From: an uncultured bacterium
GTDB taxonomy: Bacteria; Actinomycetota; Coriobacteriia; Coriobacteriales; Coriobacteriaceae
Assembly (NCBI GenBank): GCA_905215095.1
Contig: CAJMOL010000039.1
Location: 1-9,494, forward strand
Reading direction: 5' to 3'
DNA: 9,494 nt
Shown: positions 4,492 through 9,494 of the stretch, piece by piece
Layout: every line of letters begins with the position of its first letter
Position numbering within the stretch: the first letter of the stretch is position 1
Position numbers and translations under genes: made by a program
Notes under the pieces: generated by a model
Told to the model about the DNA's origin: nothing
Seen by the model: the letters and a program-made list of their open reading frames with translations, nothing else
The model's database searches: none

Positions 4492-6287
4492 CAAATGACG
4501 AGCGCCGCTTTCGCCGAAAGAGTTTAGCCGCAGTGGGCATCGGCATCGTGGCCAGCGTTGCCCTACTGAGTCTGCTCTATATGGTTGGCACGCATCGCTG
4601 CCTTGATAAAACGCTTGGGTTCGGCCAGGAAACCATGGTGTTTTTAAAAAATGCCTGCGAAAAATATGACCGATATGAACAGGGAAGAAAAACCGAGGCG
4701 ACGCACAATTTGGATGCGGCGCTCGAGTCGTTTGCGACGTTCTTGTCGCCTGATCGATTTGAAGTCAACGACGATCTGGTCGAGGAATATGTCCATACCG
4801 AGAGCCTTTCGGGAATGTTGGTCATGGACGCCGATGGTCATATGGTCGCCCATTACGATATCGACGGCCGCGATCCACTCATGCTGTGGCGAGAGGAGCT
4901 GGCCTGTTCGTCGATTGCATCGATGTATCGAGGGTCCAAAGTTTCCTACTCGACCGCTGTCGAGCGCCGCGGTGTCGACTTTGCCGTGAGTGCCGTTCCA
5001 TACGGTGATGGGGTGGCGTTGGGGTATCGATCCCTTGCGGCTGAGCCCGCCGATGACTATTCATACACGATCGCCGACGTCCTTGTGAACAACACGTTCC
5101 ATCAGAGTCCAACAGTGCTTGTGATGCGCGATGCGCAAATCGTTTCTTCAAACGATTCGACCGTCGATATAACCCTTGCCCGGCTTCTCGCCGATAGCGG
5201 AATTGACTGGAAAGACGAGGGCGTAACACGTATCGAATATCGGGGGACCACCTTATATGCCGTGCGTGCGGCATATAAGGACTACCGCCTGTTTGCGCTA
5301 TATCCCAAATCTGAGGTCATGTCCGACAGGATTTCATTTGTCGCCGTCGGCGTCTTGGTGTGCCTTGCGTTTTGGGTCGTGGTACTGTTGGCTCGAAATA
5401 TCGCTGACCACCGCAATTTGGTCGAAAAGGATAAACAGCTCGGCATTATCAATGCCATAAGCGCCATCTACGATTCGACCTTCCTTTTGCATCTTGACAC
5501 CCTCGAGATCGAGGGAATCAATATGTCGCCGGCGATAGCGAAGATGTTTGCCGAGCATAGCGAGGCATATGGCTTTATGGACACGGTCTGCCGGGATATC
5601 GTGAGCCCCGAAAGCCGCGAAGCGGTCGTGGGGCTCGTAGATATAAGTACGCTTCGTGAACGCATGGAGGGCGTACCGTACTTGGCTGCCGAGGTGCGAG
5701 ATTGTCGAGGCACTTGGTACTCGCTACAGGTTGTCCCCCAGCATCGCGATGAGCAAGGCCGGTTGGATTCGGTCGTCGTGGCGACGCACAACATATCGAT
5801 GGTCAAGCATGCCGAGGAGCTGTCATACCAAGATAAACTGACGGGGCTTCGCAACCGCAACTATCTGGAATCGCGTGGAGATAGCCTGGTAAACGAGGAC
5901 TTGCCAGTGAGCGTGATTATGGTGGACTGTAATTATCTCAAGCGGACCAACGACATTTATGGTCACGAGGTGGGGGATGAACTGCTGCGACGGACGGCGT
6001 CCGTGCTGCGGCGGGTGGCTGGTGCGGATTACCTGCCGATGCGCGTTGGCGGCGACGAGTTTTTGCTGGTTTGCCCCCATACTGACAACGAGTCTGCGCT
6101 CGGGCTGGAACAGGATCTTCGTCTCGGTCTTGCCGCGGTAAGCGATGAGACCCTGACGGTCAGCGCATCGATTGGCGTGGCGACCGTCGAGACGGCTGGA
6201 AATACGCTGGCCGATGTATATCGCGTCGCCGACCACAATATGTATCGGGAGAAGCGCATGGTCCACGCACAGGGTGCGGACTGCTAA
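4488..6287 (+). CDS. Transmembrane diguanylate cyclase with extracellular sensor, PAS-like and GGDEF domains
   Basis: This 599-residue protein should make c-di-GMP from two GTP at the inner face of the membrane. In order: TM1 at about 12-34; an extracellular region at 35-281 (with LVMDADGHMVAHYD, resembling a Cache-type sensor); TM2 at 282-302; a PAS-like domain at about 315-440; and a GGDEF domain from DKLTGL (449-454) to the end. The active site looks intact: GGDEF at 521-525, metal ligands Asp480 and Asp523, and NDIYGHEVGDEL. The first motif reads DCN, where many cyclases have DxD; Asn at that place also occurs in active relatives. The RxxD inhibitory site is absent, with Gly512 and Tyr515 in its places. 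There is no EAL or HD-GYP partner in the window. The ATGA overlap with the solute-binding gene implies translational coupling and joint function. A 12-bp inverted repeat lies within the gene at 5251-5280. Confidence 0.93.
   Translation: MTNDERRFRRKSLAAVGIGIVASVALLSLLYMVGTHRCLDKTLGFGQETMVFLKNACEKYDRYEQGRKTEATHNLDAALESFATFLSPDRFEVNDDLVEEYVHTESLSGMLVMDADGHMVAHYDIDGRDPLMLWREELACSSIASMYRGSKVSYSTAVERRGVDFAVSAVPYGDGVALGYRSLAAEPADDYSYTIADVLVNNTFHQSPTVLVMRDAQIVSSNDSTVDITLARLLADSGIDWKDEGVTRIEYRGTTLYAVRAAYKDYRLFALYPKSEVMSDRISFVAVGVLVCLAFWVVVLLARNIADHRNLVEKDKQLGIINAISAIYDSTFLLHLDTLEIEGINMSPAIAKMFAEHSEAYGFMDTVCRDIVSPESREAVVGLVDISTLRERMEGVPYLAAEVRDCRGTWYSLQVVPQHRDEQGRLDSVVVATHNISMVKHAEELSYQDKLTGLRNRNYLESRGDSLVNEDLPVSVIMVDCNYLKRTNDIYGHEVGDELLRRTASVLRRVAGADYLPMRVGGDEFLLVCPHTDNESALGLEQDLRLGLAAVSDETLTVSASIGVATVETAGNTLADVYRVADHNMYREKRMVHAQGADC
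5251..5280. repeat. Perfect 12-bp inverted repeat inside the cyclase gene
   Basis: CCTTATATGCCG (5251-5262) and CGGCATATAAGG (5269-5280) are exact reverse complements around the loop TGCGTG. It falls at codons 255-265 (around LYAVRAAYK) near the end of the extracellular domain. No T-run follows, so it is not a standard terminator. It could slow transcription or translation or mark an RNase site, or be chance. Confidence 0.7.
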
Positions 6288-6292
6288 TCTTG

Positions 6293-6360
6293 CCCCCGCC
6301 AGTCCAAGCATCGTAGGATGTTGAATCGGTGCTTGCGATAATAAGTCGGTCCAGGCGGGG
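6293..6360 (+). other. Nested stem-loop between the cyclase and TSCPD genes
   Basis: CCCCGCC (6294-6300) pairs with GGCGGGG (6354-6360), enclosing a second stem AAGCATCG (6306-6313) with CGGTGCTT (6327-6334, one G-T pair). It begins a few bases after the cyclase stop. There is no T-tract, so it is not a clean intrinsic terminator. It may protect the upstream mRNA end or regulate the next gene. A -10-like GATAAT overlaps its right end at 6360-6365 with no good -35, so the promoter of the TSCPD pair is uncertain. Confidence 0.4.
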
Positions 6361-6385
6361 ATAATAGACGTCTGAAATTTCTTTC

Positions 6386-6400
6386 TGAGAGGGGATCTCA
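6386..6400 (+). promoter_or_regulatory. Ribosome binding site displayed in a hairpin loop
   Basis: TGAGA (6386-6390) and TCTCA (6396-6400) form a 5-bp stem whose loop is GGGGA, the Shine-Dalgarno core, directly against the ATG at 6401. The linear site (GAGAGGGG, 5-6 bases from the ATG) is enough to set the start. Whether the short stem forms in vivo is unknown. Confidence 0.5.
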
Positions 6401-6664
6401 ATGATTAGTTTTGACTACAAGCCTCAGGGTGTATGCTCTCGCAATATTCACCTCAATCTCTCTGACGATGGCAGCAAGGTGCTGGGCGTCGAGTTTACCG
6501 GCGGCTGCGATGGCAACCTCAAGGCCATCTCCAGGCTGGTCGAAGGCGCTCCCGCCGATCGCGTAATCGAGGTTCTCGCCGGTAATACCTGCGGTATGAA
6601 AAAGACCTCTTGCGCCGATCAGCTTACGCGCGCTATCGAGGCCGCTCGCGCAGAGATCGCCTAA
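6401..6664 (+). CDS. TSCPD-domain protein of the TIGR03905 type
   Basis: This is an 87-residue, single-domain cytoplasmic protein. It shows the hallmark motifs of the small TIGR03905/TSCPD family: GVCSRNI (Cys12), FTGGCDGNLKAISRLVEG (Cys36), CGMKKTSCADQL (Cys64 and Cys71). Four conserved cysteines suggest a metal site, which is inference. Related TSCPD domains occur at the C-terminus of B12-dependent ribonucleotide reductases, but the stand-alone proteins have no established function. The length is as expected. The start is fixed by the strong ribosome binding site at 6386-6400. Its TAA shares one base with the ATG of the downstream lipoprotein gene (TAATG), so the two are probably translated in a coupled way, although the products act in different compartments. 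Confidence 0.88.
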   Translation: MISFDYKPQGVCSRNIHLNLSDDGSKVLGVEFTGGCDGNLKAISRLVEGAPADRVIEVLAGNTCGMKKTSCADQLTRAIEAARAEIA

Positions 6665-7875
6665 TGAGCATCGCTGATCGCTTTAAGAATGGAATAACGC
6701 GTCGAGGTTTTGTGCTGGGTGGCGCCGCTACCGGTGCTGCTGCCGTACTGGCCGGTTGCTCGAAAAAAACGGGCACGAGTGATGACGCCGCTGGCGAGCC
6801 GCAGGTTATCAAGGACGATTCGAAGATTGTCTCGATCACTGATGAGTACGAGGCTGTCGATATCGATCTTGAGCCCGCAGCCTCGTGGACGCTGCCGCTG
6901 GGCACGCTGCTGTACTACTGCGATGGCGACTACGCTGCCGCGATGATGGCGCCTGCTTCTGCCCTGCATGCCAATACGCTTGGTGTGCTCAACCTAGGCG
7001 ATGGCTCGCTTACCACACTTATTGAGGATCCCATTGAGGGAACCGGTTATGCGTTTTACGACGTTCGCGCGGGTGATGGCGTGTTCGCGTGGGTCGAGAT
7101 GAACTTTGCCAATGCGTCCTGGAAACTCTATGCGCAAAACCTTGCAGGCTCCTCCCTTACCGGCAACGCTGTCGAGCTCGACCGCGGTGGCGAAAACTAC
7201 GATCCGCCGCTCTTCACAGCGTATGGGTCGTCGGTCATCTGGTATAAGATGCCTTCGTCCGGCGGCACCAAGACGAGTAACGATTCGTACTGCTACCGTC
7301 AGTCGCCCAGCGAGTCCAAGCCTGAGACTATTTGGAAGTCGACGGGCCGTTTCGCATCCGCCCCGCGTGTGAGCGACGGCATCCTGACCATCTCGCCCCG
7401 CGTGCACAATGATGAGGGCGTCTATTACGGTATGACGGCGATCGACCTGACTGACGGCAACAACACGAAGCGAGCTCAGCTGGTGCTGCCTTCGTCGGTT
7501 TCGCCTTTCGAGGCCGTGTATATGGGCGACACCTTCGTGTTCTCCATCGAGGCGACGTATAGCGGTGTGGGTAGCCTGGGCAATATGGGCACCTATATCG
7601 GTAGCGAGGGCGGGCCGTACCTCTTCCTTTCGCGTGAGCCGCTCGCGTGCACCGCGGGAAGGAAAAATAAATACCTGGTTAAAGTTCAGGCGTCGCATTT
7701 TTTGATTGACACTTCGGCTAAGACCTACGGCTCGCTTCTGTCGCCCGACCGAGCCTTGGAGTATGGCGATTATCCTGCTACGGCGGGTAAATCGAACTCG
7801 TTCTTAACGTACGCAACGGTGCGTAACAGTCAGGGGATTCCCGAGACGGTTACCGCTCGCTTGTTCTCTCTTTAG
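6664..7875 (+). CDS. Tat-exported lipoprotein, probable beta-propeller
   Basis: This is a 403-residue protein. The N-terminus carries TRRGFVLGG, a twin-arginine motif at Arg13-Arg14, then an Ala/Gly-rich hydrophobic stretch and the lipobox LAGC with Cys32 as the lipid-bearing residue. It should therefore be exported folded by Tat and anchored on the outer face of the membrane. The mature part begins with a Ser/Asp-rich linker. It then shows recurring blade-like stretches ending in aromatic strands, such as DGVFAWVEMNF, SSVIWYKMP, DGILTISPRV and GDTFVFSIEATY, which suggests a TolB- or WD-like propeller. No catalytic motif is recognised. The ATG at 6664 is used because it puts the Tat motif close to the N-terminus and overlaps the previous stop by one base; an upstream in-frame ATG at 6610 lies inside the previous gene. 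Function unknown; a binding or assembly role is possible. Confidence 0.85.
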   Translation: MSIADRFKNGITRRGFVLGGAATGAAAVLAGCSKKTGTSDDAAGEPQVIKDDSKIVSITDEYEAVDIDLEPAASWTLPLGTLLYYCDGDYAAAMMAPASALHANTLGVLNLGDGSLTTLIEDPIEGTGYAFYDVRAGDGVFAWVEMNFANASWKLYAQNLAGSSLTGNAVELDRGGENYDPPLFTAYGSSVIWYKMPSSGGTKTSNDSYCYRQSPSESKPETIWKSTGRFASAPRVSDGILTISPRVHNDEGVYYGMTAIDLTDGNNTKRAQLVLPSSVSPFEAVYMGDTFVFSIEATYSGVGSLGNMGTYIGSEGGPYLFLSREPLACTAGRKNKYLVKVQASHFLIDTSAKTYGSLLSPDRALEYGDYPATAGKSNSFLTYATVRNSQGIPETVTARLFSL

Positions 7876-7934
7876 TCTCCGAGGGGTTAAAAAGGCGTCG
7901 ACAGGGGAATAAGCGCGTTGTGACTATGAGTACC

Positions 7935-7989
7935 GCCCGCCGAGCTATCGCACCCATGCGATACCCGGTGGGCTCAGGTGCGTTAAAAT
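7935..7989 (+). promoter_or_regulatory. Inverted repeat and -10 box upstream of the response regulator
   Basis: An outer stem GCCCGCCG/CGGTGGGC (7935-7942 with 7966-7973, one G-T) encloses a perfect inner stem TATCGC-ACCCAT-GCGATA (7946-7963). TAAAAT at 7984-7989 is a likely -10 box 39 bases before the ATG. The inverted repeat then reaches into the place of the -35, where no good hexamer is seen. As DNA it could be an operator; as RNA it could be an imperfect terminator of the lipoprotein gene, although no T-run follows directly. Confidence 0.45.
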
Positions 7990-8028
7990 GAGCTTGTTCT
8001 TAGCTAATTGAGACAGGGGGGCCGTGTT

Positions 8029-8751
8029 ATGGCTTCAGATGCAAAAAAGATTCTGCTGGTCGAGGATGAGAAGGCAATCCGTGACGCTGTCGCTGCCTAT
8101 CTCGAGCGCGAGGGCTATTGGGTTGTGGGCGTGGGCGACGGCCAGTCCGCTATCGAGGAGTTCGAGAAGCATCGGTTCGACCTGGTCGTGCTCGACCTCA
8201 TGCTCCCTAAGATTCCCGGCGAGCGCGTTTGCCGCACCATTCGCGATACCTCGGATGTCCCCATCATCATGCTGACGGCTAAGGGCGAGATCGAGGACCG
8301 TATTATCGGTCTTGAGCTCGGCGCCGACGACTATCTGATTAAGCCGTTCTCGCCGCGCGAGCTCGTCGCCCGCGTTCGCGCTCTGTTCCGCCGTGCCCAT
8401 CAGGCCGACGAGCCCGCCGTCGAGGTACTCGACTTCGGCGATCTGGTCATCGATATCTCGGGCCACAAGATCTTGGTCGAGGGCAAGGAAGTCGATCTGA
8501 CGGCTTCCGAGTTTAAGCTGCTCACCACGCTTGCCCGCCATCCCGGCCGTGTGTATAACCGCATGGAGCTGGTCGAGAAAGTGCTCGGGTATGACTTTGA
8601 GGGCTATGAGCGCACCATCGATAGCCACGTGAAGAATCTTCGCGCCAAGCTGGGCGATGATCCCAAGAAGCCCAAGTGGCTCTACACCGTCCACGGTGTC
8701 GGCTACCGCTTCGAGGCTCCGACCAAGACCGATAAGTCGGACGAGAAATAA
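8029..8751 (+). CDS. OmpR/PhoB-family response regulator
   Basis: This 240-residue protein is a DNA-binding regulator switched on by phosphorylation. The receiver domain (about 6-120) has every key residue: acidic pocket Glu12/Asp13, phospho-acceptor Asp56 in VVLDLMLP, Thr83 in MLTAKGE and Lys105 in LIKPFSP. The C-terminal winged helix (about 138-232) has LTASEFKLL, the recognition-helix region ERTIDSHVKNLRAKL and the final YTVHGVGYRF wing. The ATG at 8029 is preferred to the TTG at 8008 because an AGGGGGG site lies 8 bases before it and the receiver strand starts normally from there. The sensor kinase begins 12 bases after its stop, a typical two-component operon. The targets cannot be told from sequence. 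Confidence 0.96.
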   Translation: MASDAKKILLVEDEKAIRDAVAAYLEREGYWVVGVGDGQSAIEEFEKHRFDLVVLDLMLPKIPGERVCRTIRDTSDVPIIMLTAKGEIEDRIIGLELGADDYLIKPFSPRELVARVRALFRRAHQADEPAVEVLDFGDLVIDISGHKILVEGKEVDLTASEFKLLTTLARHPGRVYNRMELVEKVLGYDFEGYERTIDSHVKNLRAKLGDDPKKPKWLYTVHGVGYRFEAPTKTDKSDEK

Positions 8752-8763
8752 AGGAAATCACAT

Positions 8764-9494
8764 ATGACACCTGCGCGCTTTGAAATCGGGCAAAAGCATA
8801 AGCAGGAGAACGAGGCGGGTTCCAAGGCTAGTTGGAACACGCCTCGTTCCGATTCACGGCCAACGATGAGCTATCCCTCGCGCATGGCCCTGGCTTTTGC
8901 CCTGACATCGCTCATGACGGTATTGGTATTGGTGGGCGTAGTCTCCGTTGTATGGGGCACGGTTTTTACGGATTACACGCGCTCCAATATTGTCGAAATC
9001 GCCAATTCCGCTGCCGAAAAGTTGGCAACGTCATATGAGGAAAACGGTTCTTGGACTGCGGGGGAGCTGCGTACGGTCGCGACATCGAGTTTGGTGTCCG
9101 ACGATCTTGGTATGCAGGTCGTCAATAAAAAGGGCGTCATCGTCTACGACGACTCGTGGCCCTCGGCAAGCGCTACTGCCGATGTGCGCGAAAATCAGGC
9201 GACGACCGACGATGCGAGCGGAAAGAGGGCATCGCACAGCCCAGTCTCGTCTGCTCCCACCGATTCCAATAGCGTTGCCAACGTTGAGATCGTGACGTCC
9301 TCCGGCGAGCACGTGGGTCAGGTCAAATTGTGGGCGGTTGGCTCCGATGCCCTGCTCACCAGGGCAGACTCGGCATTCAGAGAGAAGACCTTTAACGCCA
9401 TGGCCCTTGCCGCGGTTGTGGCCGTCTGCATCTCGGTCGTTATCGGAGCGCTCATGTCGCGCATGCTCACCAAGCCGATTCATCGTATTACCAG
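8764..9494 (+). CDS. Sensor histidine kinase, N-terminal part (runs off window)
   Basis: There are 243 codons from the ATG at 8764, open to the window edge. Residues 1-40 are a charged cytoplasmic tail; TM1 is about 41-68; the extracellular sensor is about 69-212; TM2 is about 213-232; and SRMLTKPIHRI begins a HAMP linker. The histidine and ATPase domains lie beyond the window. The sensor has a Cache/PAS-like strand pair (MQVVNKKGVIVYDD and VEIVTSSGEHVGQVKLW) split by a Ser/Thr/Ala/Asp-rich insert at about 133-174. The kinase call rests on TM-sensor-TM-HAMP order plus the adjacent response regulator. The start has an AAGGA site 8 bases upstream, but a large hairpin (8809-8848) falls in codons 16-29, and ATGs at 8866 or 8884 would give a more usual short cytoplasmic tail. 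Confidence 0.9.
   Translation, partial: MTPARFEIGQKHKQENEAGSKASWNTPRSDSRPTMSYPSRMALAFALTSLMTVLVLVGVVSVVWGTVFTDYTRSNIVEIANSAAEKLATSYEENGSWTAGELRTVATSSLVSDDLGMQVVNKKGVIVYDDSWPSASATADVRENQATTDDASGKRASHSPVSSAPTDSNSVANVEIVTSSGEHVGQVKLWAVGSDALLTRADSAFREKTFNAMALAAVVAVCISVVIGALMSRMLTKPIHRIT
8809..8848. repeat. Large inverted repeat at the start of the kinase gene
   Basis: The arms 8809-8825 (AACGAGGCGGGTTCCAA) and 8832-8848 (TTGGAACACGCCTCGTT) pair at 16 of 17 positions around the loop GGCTAG; the one mismatch is G8818-A8839. It lies 58 bases after the response regulator stop. No T-tract follows. It may limit kinase expression relative to the regulator, or mark the end of a regulator-only message if the kinase really starts at 8866 or 8884. 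Confidence 0.85.

Noticed and set aside
8008..8028. TTG start seven codons upstream for the response regulator
   Set aside because: The ATG at 8029 has a purine-rich ribosome binding site at proper spacing, and the receiver domain begins normally from it.
8035..8694. Minus-strand 219-codon open frame opposite the response regulator
   Set aside because: It is a codon-bias shadow of a clearly functional OmpR-type gene, with no domain or ribosome binding site.

Overview
The window reads as ordinary chromosomal DNA of a fairly GC-rich Gram-positive-type bacterium. The best guess is a gut Coriobacteriia member of the Collinsella kind. The clues are the mixture of a thioester/SpaA-type surface adhesin, a Tat-dependent lipoprotein, a TIGR03905-type TSCPD protein, a solute-binding protein paired with a diguanylate cyclase, and GC-rich codon use. 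The genus is inferred from gene style alone; no rRNA or other strong marker is present.

Layout. Positions 1-1373 (minus strand) hold the N-terminal 457 codons of a secreted adhesin: signal peptide, thioester domain, then SpaA/Cna-B-like domains running off the left edge. Its leader (1374-1627) holds no gene but has two overlapping hairpins. A plus-strand tRNA-Gly(CCC) with its own promoter, encoded CCA and a strong terminator lies at 1628-1789. Between this terminator and purB is a gene-free stretch built of tRNA pieces (an inverted T-arm copy and two extra copies of the tRNA 3' end) and very tight GCGAAGC-tipped mini-hairpins. purB (adenylosuccinate lyase, 2170-3516) follows, closed by an intrinsic terminator.

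Next is a two-gene operon: a membrane-anchored SBP_bac_3-like protein (3655-4491) whose stop overlaps the start of a transmembrane diguanylate cyclase with extracellular, PAS-like and GGDEF domains (4488-6287). The likely logic is that an extracellular solute is sensed outside the cell and reported as c-di-GMP inside. A second tightly coupled pair follows: a TSCPD protein (6401-6664) and a Tat lipoprotein (6664-7875). The right end carries a two-component system: an OmpR/PhoB-type response regulator (8029-8751) and the N-terminal half of its sensor kinase (8764 to the window end).

The most unusual material is not a new protein system but nucleic-acid structure: the tRNA-fragment/mini-hairpin mosaic at 1801-2067, two strong inverted repeats inside coding sequence (5251-5280 in the cyclase, 8809-8848 at the start of the kinase), and a ribosome binding site displayed in a hairpin loop before the TSCPD gene. 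No CRISPR array, transposase, integrase, rRNA or replication origin is visible.
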